Part shown: in pieces, positions 31,643 through 45,423 of the stretch
How the letters are laid out: the number at the start of each line of letters is the position of its first letter
Numbering within the stretch: position 1 is the first letter of the stretch
NCBI GenBank assembly: GCA_907163375.1
Contig: CAJQUW010011266.1
Span: 124,001 to 188,000 of the forward strand
Direction: 5' to 3'
DNA: 64,000 nucleotides
Source of the DNA: Prostheceraeus crozeri
Lineage: Eukaryota; Platyhelminthes; Polycladida; Euryleptidae
The notes under the pieces: model-generated
What the model was told of the DNA's origin: nothing
Databases searched by the model: none
The model's input: the letters and a program-made list of their open reading frames with translations, nothing else
Made by a program: the position numbers and the translations under genes

Positions 31643-33977
31643 TTGTATTTTAAAATTTTGAAAACTTAATGTAAATGTTACTTGTAACCTAATTAATGCT
31701 TTAATTCTAGCATGAGGTTCTAAAGGAATCTATCGTAAATTCCAACTTGGGCCCCATCATTACAATTTAATAACCTAGTTACCTCAACCTGCATGCATTC
31801 ATTATTATTTACTCAAAAATGAAAATAATACAAACCATGTTGATATTTACAGAAAACCAAGAGATACAATGATATTATGCGCATTTAAATGTGTTTGTGT
31901 ATTTCTATTCATGAACATGCTATGTTAACTTTTTTCGCTTGACTACCGCATTTCCTCGAATAGAACTCGCCATCACATAGAACCCTCACCTAAATTTTCA
32001 TTTAAGTGTTTTTGAGAGTTTTCTAGGAGTTAATCGCATGTATCGTTATAAGGTTCTCAGCATATGTCACAAGCTCAAATATGAAAAGGTTTCTATGGAC
32101 TAGGTTTCTACTGCCTACACTGCTCTAGCACCGTTCACCTCTACAGTCACTGGTACTGGTAAAATATATCTAATGTACTTCTCTTGAATATAATATGCAC
32201 GTATGCACATATGTTTACGCTTTTTGTACATGAATCCTGTACAGTGATTGTATTGGCGAAAATATATTTCTATTTCTATCTTAGTGTAAGGGATGCGACC
32301 TGGTCATTATCACTTCACGAGTTGTCACGAAATGACTTATATGAGTGCTTATATCAAGTGCTTTATATGAGGTCAGGAGAAGTCGGATCAAACTTCTGCC
32401 ATCGCTACACCTCAAGTTATCGTTCCTAATTCAAAAAGTATTTGTCCGAATTACATAAATTTTGGTAGGCCTATATGGATAGCAAATGTCCTCACCTACG
32501 CGCACTTTAAGTTTTGTGATGATTGATTCATTTTTACAAATTTCAAACAAATTTGAAATCGTGAGGGGGAGATAACCCGTAAGCATCAAATTTTCATTGT
32601 CGATCTGTTCACGATCTGTTCATATCTTGTCACCAGCCATATATGGGCCCTCAATAGGAAGATTGATAATACCCTCAACTTTATCTTACTTTAGCCTTAA
32701 ATTTACGGGGTCCACCTAATTTTCGAACGCATCTATGATGGGAAACAGTTGAAAAATGACAATTCATTCTTCGAGTCATCAAGTTCAAGGGGACGACGTG
32801 GCTGTATTTTTGTATGAAGCAAAGTATGCCATTCTACCTATCGCAGTCAGAGTCATAAAATCTAAATAAGCATTTGATTTACAATTCCGTTGTAGTTGAG
32901 ACTTTTAAGACAGCTCTTAATTTATGGATCTGTCATAGGGCCTAGTTGGACGCGTAAATTATGACACAGTGAAATGTTCTTACCTTTGATCTGGAATTGG
33001 ATCATTCAATTTACCACGGTAGATGAAATTCAGCTTTGACTCCACATTTCTATTGCAAGGAATCATGTGAGTGGCAATTTCATCAGTTCCTTGCGTCCTT
33101 AAATTCCTTCAGCGACGATGAGAAATTTGAAGAAACTCAGGACAACATCAACCAAAGTCCGTATCAATGTTCCTGAGAAAGCAGTATAAACATCGAATAC
33201 CGGTAGCATGAATTGATTTCTGTACAGTAATTGAAACAATCCGCAATGTAGACAACGCAATAGAAACTTCTCAGTCACAGCACTGGTGATGTTACCGACA
33301 ACCGAATCATGCACGCTGCTCCTTTATGCGTTGCTCATAAGCTGTCACTGTTAACGTGTTAACAGCAGTGCGGAGAACTGGTTGATCGATGACGGTAGTG
33401 TAGCAACATACGTGACCTGAATAGAATGCGTCATACTTATTTTTAATGCGCCTGGACTGCTTCCTGCAAACCCATGAACACAATAATAATGGGGTTTTGT
33501 CTTTGTCAAACCGAATAGCTTCTGCTCTGAATGTTTGACTTAATGTCCTATAATGATACTTATATAGTACGTAGTACTTACATTGCTCCCATTTCCTGAT
33601 TTGATCATTGACTTCGTATTCTCGATTTTACTAGCTACTTAAGTGACCAAGAACATCGTTTTTAAATATGTAGGATTGAGTATTATCCAATAAAAAAATA
33701 CCCAACGTCTTAGCCGATATAGCAAGAAGAAGCAGCACCAATTGACTAAAAACTGATCTCAATTCTATGCATGCAAGCATTCTTATAGTTCGCAACTTGA
33801 GTCAGCGGGGCCGGTTGTTGCCCCTGATGATCACTATACAAGTTCACAGATCACATTGAAAGTTCTCCATATTTTTTTTATAAGTAATTCATAAACTTCA
33901 ACTTAATGAAATTATTGTGCGCTTCCCGCAACTGCGGGTGCTGCGCGGTCCTTTCTCTGGCGCTGTGGTATTACCAA
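31643..33977. other. Non-coding stretch, no gene recognised
   Basis: Only short ORFs without recognisable domains; presumed intron or interior of the 11.7-kb element. Confidence 0.4.
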
Positions 33978-34440
33978 ATTTCCAAGTTTCAGTTCCCAGA
34001 CATATCTTATAAGATATTACAGGTCAATCTTCAAAGATAACAGTTCTATCTTGCCAATCTTCCAAGTTTCAGTTCCCAGACATATCTTCCAAGATCTTTC
34101 AGGCTAATCTTCCAAGACAACAGACCAATTTTACAAATCTTCCAAGTTTCAGTTCCCAGACATATCTTATAAGATATTACAGGTCAATCTTCAAAGATAA
34201 CAGTTCTATCTTGCCAATCTTCCAAGTTTCAGTTCCCAGACATATCTTCCAAGATCTTTCAGGCTAATCTTCCAAGACAACAGACCAATTTTACAAATCT
34301 TCCAAGTTTCAGTTCCCAGACATATCTTCTAAGATCTTTCAGGCTAATCTTCCAAGACAACAGACCTATCTTACAAATCTTCCAAGATAACAGTCCAATC
34401 TTGCAAATCTTCTAAGATCTTGTAAGTTTCTTGGAAGATT
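33978..34440. repeat. Tandem CTTCCAAG repeats at the right end of the 11.7-kb element
   Basis: About 80-bp units, paired into ~160-bp repeats, with core TTCAGTTCCCAGACATATCTT. Inverse and shorter versions occur at the left end (22820-22960), so the right subterminus has expanded. Confidence 0.75.
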
Positions 34441-34460
34441 TATAAGTTTCGATTCACTGG

Positions 34461-37073
34461 GTACCAATCGGAAATAGGCATAAAATGAACCATAATTGTG
34501 AACTTTTCCACCCTCGAAGCAGTTGTGGAGATCTCAGACTCATCAATTACTGCTGTGAAAACTTTGCCAACAGTCTGTTTTTAGTGTTCAACTATGTTTA
34601 TAATGATAACTTTCATTTTGAACATTGATTTATGCTGATTTATTCATGTAGGCCAACAAGTCATGCACGATCATTTGCGAAAACAAAATATTCGCACTTT
34701 GCGATCTTCTAACAAAACGCACATGCACGCGCATGATGTAAACATTGAATAAATGAATTTCACTCATTATGCATCATCGTGAACATGTCCAAAATCATTT
34801 TTCATCTAATAGTAAAAAAATTGTTATGGGAATTTCTACACCCTCTGAGACCTTTGGGGGGATCCATAGACCCCTTGGTCTATCTACCATACTTCCACTG
34901 ATTCAATTGAAATGAAATAAGATTTACAGATTCACTGTCAAAAATTGATGATTTAACATGAGCATGAGTGGTTGATATATCTTCGGCACAGAAAATGAAA
35001 TAAAAAAATATGGATCCAGGGTCCACTGGATCGCCCCAGGTCTCTGATGGTTGAAGGAGGTTGGAGTAAAAAGTTTTCCGACAGTAATGAATATATTCGA
35101 TCAACTGGAAGTACAAATTTGAGCTTTTTCCGAGCACTTTTTCGAAGGTTTGAATGTTTCTATTATTCTCATTATCTTCACATGACAAGTTTCTTTTTGA
35201 TGCATCAATTTTCAATATTATGTTGAAAAGTAGCTTGCACCGTATGATTACTGATAGAATTTATATCCTTATCTGATAACATCTATTTCAGTTGTGAATT
35301 CTTTCATTTTTAGACAATGAGCTATGCAAGTTTCTTATCTTCGCTTGAACCATAAATAACATATCTGTAAATGACCAGTTTTCAGGAGATCATTATGAAG
35401 TCAAAGAAAAAGCAGCCCAAAGTGTGATCGAAAACCACTTGACATTTAATGGGTTCTGGCATCAGCTGCTAACAGTCAATTATCGAGCCGTTTCTCCAGT
35501 TCCACGCTCCAACACTCTCTTCATCCACTCACTCCAAACTTTTTTGCCACTCTGTTCGGTTTACCTCCAACTCAGTTTCCCTCTCCGCTGCATATCTCTG
35601 ATTCCCGGGGAATTATTGGATTGTCTTCGTAAGCGACGTAGCATCCAAAACCAGGTCCTGGCACCAGCAAAGCAGCAGCACATATTGAAAATAGCACCGG
35701 AGCTGTCTTCCTAAACTACAGCATATGATGCAGCATGAAATTAAGGCTTGCTAGTCAAAGCTACCGGCAGTCTTCCGAGATGAGCCGTTATGTGGCATGC
35801 TGCCTCCAAGTCCGCCGACTTCAGATTCACATGTATGAAAAGTGCAGTTGGCTGAAACAGAAAATGACCGTCGGCAAGATCCATCCTAGCACCAATGTTA
35901 TGTAATCTATACAATAGCGATTCGCCAGAGACTGTTACGCGCATCAAGGAACAAATGAATTTTGAACAAGTAAACAATGTTTTGAATGAATAATAGCCAC
36001 ATCCTATTCTATGGGTTGCCCACTGCTCAGATGAAGCCAAGTACGAACAAGACAATATCGTCTGCATTCCATCTACATAATAGGAAGAGTCAAAATGAAC
36101 TTGATATCCTTATGGATATTGCCCGTATCAACCATGATTCCTACCTTGCAGTCACAATGGCCAGGAGCCTTACTTGCCGAAACCACTTGTAAACTCTGAC
36201 ATCGAAAATAAGAACAAGAAACAATCTATTGCATATGATTACTGGAGCAACATGGGGTGCCGATGCCACAACCCTGAGGAGAGCAGTGTTTGCATCGTGT
36301 TACTGAGCTAACTAATATCGCGCTATGGTGGGGTCTGGACGCGCACTTGAACGCTACAATGCACATAATTTCTGGCATTATCAGCAGTATACATAATCGA
36401 ATCATTGACTGTTCTATGCAATATCCCTCCACCGGAAATTTTATGCGATAACATCGCTAGGCGACTTCTCGACACGCTGCGTCCGATTCCGAGCCTTCCT
36501 TTGCCTGTAGTCTACATCAGACTGCAGGCCTACTATTGGTTTCACGTCATCCGATTTGGCGTAATGCACCTCCCTCCGCGGGACTTTAACTTCAACTCCA
36601 CTGGACTTCAATACAGCATATGATAGAAAACCTAGCATTTTCTCATTAAATCTTCCTATTACTTGTTTGTCGGACACTGAACTGTTAGATAGCTTCAAAT
36701 AAAGACACTCAACATTTGACTTTCTTGTGTGATTGACTTCCTTTACATACGAATGTATTTCATTATCTGAATGATAGTTTATATCTGCTATGTAGACTGT
36801 ATGCCCATTGCCCATACTATATAGACAATACTATGTAGACAAATATATGGGAGTCCCATACTTTTGTAAATTGATCTTGTGCCTTGCCAAAGGACGAACT
36901 TCCGAAACGTCGGCAATAAACGTACAATATCGAGAAATTTTGGCCTTATTTTTGTTATTCTGCAGGTATCAACCTTATTTTCAAATAATGAACCCTAAGC
37001 ACCTCCTGATCACGGCTCTTTTGTAAAGGAATTATCACTGAAGTATTACTTATTTTCATTTCAAACTTGACAG
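34461..37073. other. No confident gene; presumed cystinosin upstream region or intron
   Basis: Short ORFs only. The 5' exons of cystinosin (signal peptide) were not found here. A sequence near 36880-36930 (ACTTCCGAAACGTCGG) resembles a transposon 3' end, not assigned. Confidence 0.35.
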
Positions 37074-40000
37074 GATCTTTCCCATTTCAGTGGAGAGATG
37101 GAGGTTCCATTAACCGTGTATTTCACATATCAAGAAAGCGGAGAGGCGAAAAGTTATCAAGATAAAGAATTGATTAGGAATTTACCCAACATCACCTTCA
37201 CACAAATCAATGTCAGCAGTCAGAATCGGACAGTCGTCATTGAAGGAACTGAAGCAGGTCACATTTATTTGGGAATGAATTCAACAGATTCTAATTTCAC
37301 CAAGTGAGTGTTTCAAAAATTGCTAAGAAGCGATTTCATCAATGAACTTTTTCAGCTTCATTAGTGATAACGTTGATTTCGTGTGCGAGCATTTTTAGAC
37401 AGTGAAAACGAAGCGATTCAGCAAAACATAATATTCAAGATTCACAATATTCATGATTAGTTAGATTTCCAGGGGCAACGGGTTTGGGCCTGAAAAACAT
37501 TTTCCATTTACATAGATAAATTGATAAATTTGTAAAAAGATAAAAAGATAAAAGGATAAATTTGAGTATTTATATATTGCTAAGGAGATATTGTGATGCA
37601 AATCGCATGGTGTAGTTGAGGCTTGAGAAAATACGCACTTAAACGATTCAATGTAATTAAAAATTTAACATTTTACTTGTAAATTTATAGACATACATGT
37701 AAATTTTGACAATAAACGAATGGAAGCCGTTTAATATATCAATCATGCCTAGATTTTGAAAGCATCAATCATAGAGGTCGGATATCAAAGCTATCTAAGC
37801 CTAGAGAGAATATCAGTCAGATTAGTGCACTTGTCCACGAAAAGTTATAAAATGATCAATATTTCAAGTTTTGCCTTCTCTAACGAGTCCTCTGACAGAT
37901 AAGTAAAACCTTACACTAATGTCACATTCACAAGGATGACTATGATTTGAATTCAGCTTGTAGCCGTTAAAAATACTTGCTGGAGATATATAATGTCCTC
38001 TCTATACTAAGATGGAAAAGATAGCTAATAATCCGACCTCTATGGTATTAATGAGTCGTACAGCAGAAGTCGCAAGGCGGTCGAGAAGGATCATTGAAAA
38101 AGCTAGACACTGTCGCTTCATCGGCCCACACACCGTATACTGTCACAGCTAGCGGAATACACTTCCAACCGAGCAGAGGGCATTTCTTGTCATTGGTTTG
38201 ATGTTTCCTCTCTTCACCCGCTTTAAGATATTCCTCTGTGTTGCTCGATCCATCATCTATATAGGGATTGCTGAAAAAGTTTTGACCGATAGAAACTTGA
38301 CTCTAGCTCTTTAGTTTTTCAGCCTATGAATAAAAAATTGAATCCACATTATACCTATATACGACAGGGAAACTTATTTATTGAATGACCCTCGTACTCT
38401 TAAATGTCATTCCAAAAACGTCATGTTTATCTGATACGACCATTTTTCGCTCCTTTAACGCTGTAGTTTGAAGCTCATCAACTTTCAATCAATCAAAACT
38501 TTTTCAGCAACCCTATATTTGAGCTGAGCGGGTGCACCACAGTAATATCAAAAGCGGCTGACTGTCTTAATGACCAAGAAGGAACCAGGATATCTGCTAG
38601 ATATTGCAGATATCTGTGTCAGATCTATGTCAGATATCTGCAGGATATTGTCGCCTGCTAGACCTGCACCTTGTCCTTGTTTGGGACTCAACATACCGGT
38701 GCGACAGAAGGAGAGAGAACACCACGAATGTCATTATCTGATTGTAAGACAGGAGCGACAGAACTTGCATTTGGAATAAGGTGCTTCATGTTGTGGATGC
38801 TTCTCTTCCAAAAGATGTCTTGTCTCTGCTGTATTCGGGGCAAGACCTTTGGACGCTAGCACGCGACACGCTTAGCTGTATAAACCATCTTCTGCAAAAG
38901 CGATAGCAGCTGACCTGGCTTGTTTCAACACAATTTCTGTCGATATCAATCTAGATTTTACATCCTTTTGGTTCTTAGAATTCTTACATGCTTCTTCCAT
39001 GCTTCAGATAGTCACCAGATACCCAACGATTGCAAAGTTTGATTACATCTACACGATGAGTATCCTTTTTTGCAGCTCGCTTGTTGGATGGCTGAACATA
39101 TTTCGGGAGCGTGGCCAAATATATAAAATATTCTACTGTATTGTGAGTAATTGTGTGGTGCATTGCGCCCTGCAAAATGCTACCCCATAACCTTTTTGCT
39201 TCGAATGGAGCGTGTTTTAATGTTGGTCGATGTAGACTCATTACCTCATCTGAAGTAGGAAGGGTGACATTCGCAGTAGATTCCATTGGAACTATTGGTG
39301 ATTTGTATGAGCCAAAAGCCGTAATTGACTCTCCACTGGCAAATTTTGATCACAATTGTGTAATTGTATATCCTACGATCAATATCAGTCCAAGAACAGA
39401 GGCAAAGAGATAAATGGTTCGAGACTTTCGGCGCTCTATTATTGAAAAATTTATTCATTGCTTCTCATCTTTCGATCTCGATTTGCTGTCAAAGGCTGAT
39501 GATGTGGATGCTGCTTATGCTCTCTTTTATGATATGTTATGTCAGTGGCGGCTTTAGCGATCATGCCCTTCATGCTCAGCATGACGAAGTATTTTGTCTA
39601 ATTTTCCTCCACACAAATCAACGATGTCAACCACAAGAAAGGGAAAGTTTTGAATCAACAAAAAAACTTCCAACATCATTTGATTACATTTGACAACATT
39701 TGATTACTATGTCAGATCATGTTGGTGTGACATTAAGGTCATACTCAATTAAGATTTATCAAGTAGCTAACTTGTTCTAAAAAATTCAGGGGAACACAAG
39801 TCAATTCGAGCATACCTCATTTGTTATTGGCCGGATCATCTGACGGGAGAACAATAGCAAAATCTGCGGATGATGATTTTCATACTCCATCTCATGCCGT
39901 GGACGGGAAGCAGAAATGATACGTATAGCTCGTTTCAACCAACTAACGGTAGCTGATTGGACGGCAATCTGCTGATTTTATCGGTGTAGTGAGATCATGA

Positions 40001-42992
40001 GATGTCTCGAGTCTCAGTTGCACGATTGAAACCCCATCGAATTGACTTCCTTTATAAGTAATTCAATATCTTCCAATGTTAATACAGCTTGTGATTTTGT
40101 GCGATTGACGGTGTTTTTACTATCTTAAATGCATGCTTCAAATAATTAGAACTTGAATATTATTTAATATACATTATCTGGTGATTAAATTTAGCCGTGG
40201 TCTTCTACATGCTTGCATATGTAGATATGTCTAGGAGCAAATAGTATAATAGGCTATGCATGCATCAGATTATCATCGGATGTACTCAAACATACAAATC
40301 ATGTAGCCTACGCCTGGAATTTTATTTTAAGCGTATTTTGGCTGATACAGTATGTAGATCATTAGAATTATGCCTAGCCCTACACCATATTCACTGGATT
40401 ACCTGATGTGAAAAGTAGGCGGCTTGCATGTTTGAATTATAATTAGGAAAGGGCAAATGCAAATGGAATGAGATTAAAATTTTGTTCATCGAATTCGTAA
40501 CTGTTTCTTAAGTTGCATGATATTAAGCTACATTATGCTACATCAGTTGCATGGTTAAAAATCCTTGTATGATAGCTGTCACACATACTTTTTTCCTCAT
40601 GATGCGAAAAAATTGATGAGCATGACCTAACAGAAATCCATAGAGCCGCCACTGGTTTAGAGATAAGGATAGGAATTTATGCGATCATTTTAAACTCAAG
40701 GTAAAGGTAGAAATCTCTACGGCTAAGCAATCCTGGGCTAGACATTCAAAATCGAGTAAAGATCTTTGGTCTGTGGTAAATAAAATTCGAGGAATAAAAG
40801 GTAGTAATGGCATTGAGTCCTAAGATCTCATCCAAATGGGTAAATCCATGCAACAGCATTTTGGGCCATTTTCGTCCTTTCAACTTTGCAACTTCTCTTT
40901 CTGTGAAAATTTGTATACATAGTCAATTTTTCATACTGAACTAGAAAAGCATAGTGGAGACCACATCAAAAGAGTACTTGTAAGTACAAGTTATTTTATT
41001 CGTCCTATATATTACTGGTATCTTCTGACCGATAATTTTGCAGGGATAAGAATAGGACCGCCAACAAGCACGCTGAAGCCTGCCTACATTCATGCCTGCG
41101 GCTCCTGCTGCTCTTGCTGCTCATAGCCAGTTTGTTTTCAATGTTGTTCACACAACTCGCAGATACATTGCTTGCGATGAAGGTAATGTAGCTTCACAAT
41201 TGTGTTAATATGAAGACGTATTGCTGTAACATGATGTTTGATTTCAGTTAATATTTTCAGTGTACTGAAAAACTACTGCGAAGTCAGTGTCAATCACTAC
41301 AACTGGTTGGTCATTTTTGCTTCTGTAATTGGATGGATGTATTTCGTCGCATGGACCGTATCCTTCTACCCACAAGTCTTTCTCAACTGCAAGAGGAAGA
41401 GGTAAGAAACATGCAGGTATTCCCAACTATGTCTTACAATAATAAATCTTCAGTGAGCTGGTTCGTGATGATTAACATACATGTACAGATAAGGCATAAT
41501 TTAAGTCCCAATGGACGGAAGGAGTTGCAGTCGGGAAGATAGGATGCTAACGTCCTTATTGGACTCAATTTGTGTCATATCAATGTCAATGAAGCATCTT
41601 GTTCAAAACTGTAAACGTCTGGAGACTGAGCTGTGTCCTAATTTCAGCATGAAGACTGGGAGATATCCTTTGAGTTCTGATATAATTGAGCACTTCTGAC
41701 AATGAGACGCAGTGCGTCTTGAAAGTGCTTACGAATAAAGCTTGCATTAACCAATCGTCAGCGGGTTTTGTTCCCCACCATTTAATAATTGAAATTTGAG
41801 ATTTTTCTCATCTTTGAATTCAGGAATACTGTTTAAATTACCGCAAGCATTAGGCCTACTTGTGATGCCCTATTGATTCAATATAACTGCATTGAAATAC
41901 GAAGTTGTGACGAGGTAGGGCCTGCTCATTTCAAATAGCACTTAACCTCCTCTGAGTGCGAAATTACTGATTACGTTGCACTTGTCGATCTCTCTACTAT
42001 CTATGCAGAGCGGTTGTGTAAGACTATGCTGTCCAGCTACTGTTTGCTAAATTGTATGTTTAACTCGACATGTGCATATTTATATTTAGATAAAACCTAA
42101 GATTAACATTGATAGGACCACATCGTTCTTCCTCCTATACCATATGTTTTATACTAGATGGTCATTGGTATAGGAGGCTTCAAGCCGGGAATTTTTACAA
42201 AGCACAAGTACTTAAGTGGAAGAGGTCCAGCACCTCCTGCTTTTGGGGCGGGATTTCTCTCTCTTTCTCTCACTCTCTCCATCGAATTGAATAGCTGAGT
42301 TTTATGACTTGTTAAGCAGTATTTCTGAGAACTTTCCAACTTTTCATAGAAATTAAAACATTTAAACAATGAATCAGTTTTCTTACAAATACACATTTGA
42401 AATGGCCAGCATGGTCGATATGCTACAGGCAACTTGAATCAACTAAACTGCATGATGTGTTTTTGAGCAAGATCTTGCCACCCGTGCTATCTCAAATGTT
42501 GCCATTTGGTCAAAGATTTACTGAATTTAGGTGAGTATATGATAATGACTTTGCTAAGGCTTCAGCAAATATATTCATAACTTAGAAATCGAAGAAGAAA
42601 ATGTGAAGGATACTTTACTGGAGCAAGAGATATTTGTAGTTGAGTAATCAACTTCTATAAATTGACAAGAAGGTGCTAAATTACTTTTTCTTTTTCCATT
42701 TGTCATCACATTTAGTGTCAGTGGTTTGAATTTTGACTTCCTTGCCTATAACTTACTGGGATTCACAGCCTACAGTTGCTTCAATGTCGGCATGTATTGG
42801 ATTCCAGAGATTCAGGTACAGAAGTAACATTTATTGATTAATGATCTGTTTACAACTTCCGCTACCTTCTAGACGGAATATCAAGCTCTCTATCCAAGGG
42901 GTGTTAATCCAGTACAACTCAATGACGTTATCTTCAGTCTGCATGCAGTGGCTATAACTTTGCTTACCATCCTTCAATGTTGCTTCTTTCAG
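37074..42992 (+). CDS. ctns: Cystinosin (lysosomal cystine transporter), four exons visible
   Basis: Exons: A 37074 (or 37091) to 37303, B 41261-41401, C 42716-42815, D 42873-42992; GT-AG borders and matching phases (2, 2, 0, 0). Exon A encodes an N-glycosylation-rich luminal segment ([16 protein letters not shown]). Exon B gives the first PQ-loop region, [20 protein letters not shown]; exon C gives [18 protein letters not shown]; exon D gives YPRGVNP and [15 protein letters not shown]. These follow the cystinosin order of PQ-loop membrane helices. The protein exports cystine from lysosomes with protons. The signal-peptide exon and the exons after D are missing from the window; element B lies after exon D. 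Confidence 0.88.
37770..38045. repeat. Small inverted-repeat element (MITE) in a ctns intron
   Basis: CATAGAGGTCGGATAT...AGCTATCT at the left is mirrored by AGATAGCTAATAATCCGACC TCTATG at the right; ~275 bp, no clear target duplication. Confidence 0.55.
38260..38517. mobile_element. Mariner-type MITE in a ctns intron
   Basis: Tips TATAGGGATTGCTGAAAAAG and CTTTTTCAGCAACCCTATA, i.e. inverted repeats ending in TA, ~258 bp, no coding capacity. Confidence 0.7.
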
Positions 42993-43502
42993 GTAAGTTC
43001 GTTAGCAATGCGATATTAAAGTTAATATGTTTTATGCATGCTTTTCTTGTTGCTTAGATACAGTGAATGATATATTATATTATGAACATTACTCAACTTG
43101 TCAGAATGATCAGGGATAAACAATTTAATAAGGGATATGCCATTTGAGTTTGCCCAATTCTTTATGAATTGAATTGTGTTTTTGCATAAGGATGTGGGAT
43201 AAGTATATGGTTGAGATCATAGAGTAGGGATATATACAGTGTAGGTACAGTGTCGACTCAAAAAAGTGTCTGTATACAGTCAAAATTTTTATATCAAAAG
43301 ATTCAGTTTTTTGTGAAGATTACGTTCCCGTGGTCCAAAAAATTATTTGAGCACTTTTGAAAAAAGTCAAAATTTGCCAATTTATATACTATCGAGATGA
43401 CTTTCCTACTTCAGTAGTATGAAACAAGTTGAATATCAAAAGGAATGAATATTTGCTAAAAAGTATCCGAACAAAGCGGAAATCAAGCTGATGATCAAGG
43501 TA

Positions 43503-44257
43503 AGTAGTAATAAAACGGCGAACACCCGATCGGCGCCCCCCCTCTGGAACGTGAGAGGTTGCGGTCTGTCGTGGTGTGCCGGCCAGGCTGGCGTGGTGTG
43601 CCGGCCAGGTTGGCCGCTCCCATCGTTGACAGCAATCGGAGAGAAAGAATGGTCGCTGACGTCCCCCCCCCCTCGAAAACGACAGAGTGTGAGACTCGGG
43701 TGAGTTGGCCTCGGGTGGGTTGACGTGGGCGACCGTCTAGGTTGTCGTGGTGGAATGGTGAAACGGACTTTAGATTCGTGATCAGCGTAAAATTCTCCAT
43801 CGGTATGGTGAATTTGAAAGCAATCGGCGAGAAAAAATTTTTCTTCAAAGTTTTGACAGAGTTAAAATTTTGGACGTTTTGGGATGTAGCTTCAAAACGA
43901 AGCATCGGAGAGCAAAACTGGTTTTAGATTTGGAATCAGCGTAACATTCTGCATCTGTATGGTGAATTTGAAAGCAATCGGAGACAAAAATTTTCTTACC
44001 CCCCCCCCGGCACCGATCTTCCAATTTTGCTTCTAGTGATCGTAGAAAGTCGTGCAATAGCTCGTTTGAAAGCTAAGAGTGAGACAAATTCAGTGAAAGA
44101 AACGGCTTGTTCATATCTGTCTTCGTTTAGATGTGAGACGCCATTTAAGATTTGGGAGATTGGCGAAAAACGACATAGTTAGAATTTTGGACGTTTTGGG
44201 CTGTAGCTTCAAAACGAAGCATCGGAGAGCAAAACGGATTTCAGATTTGGAATCAGC
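43503..44257. repeat. Left TIR of element B
   Basis: 755 bp, GC-rich outer part with runs of C and two copies of a GTGTGCCGGCCAGG motif, then cassettes with ACGTTTTGGG...AAAACGAAGCATCGG. Matches the inverse of the right TIR except for material missing here. Confidence 0.9.
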
Positions 44258-44319
44258 GTCATTTATTCACCCTAGAAAGAGTGTGTCCATCATGATTTGA
44301 GGAAAAATTTTTTCAAATT

Positions 44320-44650
44320 TTTTCATAATGACGAATTTTTTGCATTTTTGGCTATTTTTTGCCGAAAAACTAGATCGATTCAACCTACTTCAGTGGACAG
44401 ACCGCACTGAGATGTGCTAGATCTGAAATTTTGAGACTGATTGGAGTCAGACGTTTTGATTTGGAGTTCATTGAAAACACCACTTCAGATATTAAATTGC
44501 ACATTTTTTGAAATGATGAATTTTTCGCATTTTTGGTTATTTTTTGTCGAAAAACTAGATCGATTCAAGGCTTCGGACCTATTTCAGTGGACAGACCGCA
44601 CTGAGATGTACTAGATCCGAAATTGTAAGACGGATGGGAGTCAGGGTTGT
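44320..44650 (+). repeat. Two ~140-bp direct repeats inside the left TIR
   Basis: GCATTTTTGGCTATTTTTTG...GAAAAACTAGATCGATTCA...CAGTGGACAGACCGCACTGAGATG at about 44340-44460 and again at about 44525-44650. Confidence 0.7.
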
Positions 44651-44737
44651 GAGTTGAGATGCCATTGAAAACCGTAAAAAGGCCAATTTTCCCATTTTCT
44701 AACTTCGGAATTTTTCAGGATTTGACAATTGGTCGAC

Positions 44738-44792
44738 TATAAAAGCACGGAGCATCAACTGAGAAATCACTTTTACTAATAACTTGCTAGAG
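44738..44792 (+). promoter_or_regulatory. TATA promoter and leader exon of the coiled-coil gene
   Basis: TATAAAAG at 44738-44745, predicted start near 44768, leader exon ending at 44792 before donor GTACGTG. The acceptor TTTTCGCTTCAG ends at 45421, two bases before ATG 45424, so the leader intron is 44793-45421. Confidence 0.55.
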
Positions 44793-45423
44793 GTACGTGA
44801 ACAGATCCGAGCTCCGGCTCCAAGTCGCGTATTCCAGTGGAAAACGGGTTAGATTTTTCGATTGCTGATATCAGCTAAGGTGTCAGACTTATAGGTTAGC
44901 CAGTATATGACTGGTGATCACTTTGATCGAATAGGCCAGAAACTTGTAAGCAGTGTATCTTCGGTTCTAGTACACCGATTGACTTGATTCAAGTTGCATG
45001 TGATAGCTCTTGATCAAAGCTATATTTATAGACTACTTAAAAAATTTCATAAGTAGTGAAAAAATGCTGAAAAATTTTAATTTGTTATTTTTGATGATTT
45101 TTTCGGGGTCTTTGACCCTGCTGAATTCAACTAAGGCATTTATAATGTCGTATGAGGCGAGCTTCGGCTCGAGACTTGTTTCCTGATGTAAATAACTCCA
45201 CCGATTTTCATGTCAAAATCGGGGTCCGAATACCAACACAGTGATATGACGCACGCTCTGTCCGTCGGAGGTTGGATTTGTGGGCCGAGGCCTTGGAGTT
45301 GGGATAAGATCCCCTCTGAGTAATGCCTGTAACGGATTCATCAGCTTAACTTGTCTATCCTCAAGTATTGATAACATGATGATTTGAATTTAAAATCATT
45401 GTTTTCCGTTTTTCGCTTCAGAA

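Larger units (their letters stand above)
22797..34460. mobile_element. ~11.7-kb DNA transposon or composite with 4-bp duplication (GTAC)
   Basis: Left tip CTAGTGAATCGAAACTT at 22797 and right tip (inverse) CCAGTGAATCGAAACTT ending at 34460 are inverted repeats, with GTAC directly outside on both sides (22793-22796, 34461-34464). Subtermini share repeated (A)ATCTTCCAAG-type motifs in inverse orientation. GTAC is palindromic, so a true target duplication is not proven. It encloses the BEN-like gene and other, later insertions. Superfamily not recognised. Confidence 0.55.

Noticed and set aside
36441-36815. 124-codon - strand ORF left of cystinosin
   Set aside because: No domain, no splice or promoter support, in transposon-rich sequence.
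43495-43905. ORFs in the element B TIRs (also 62124-62540, 61467-61874)
   Set aside because: They lie in repeated, inverted non-coding cassettes and are not conserved between copies.
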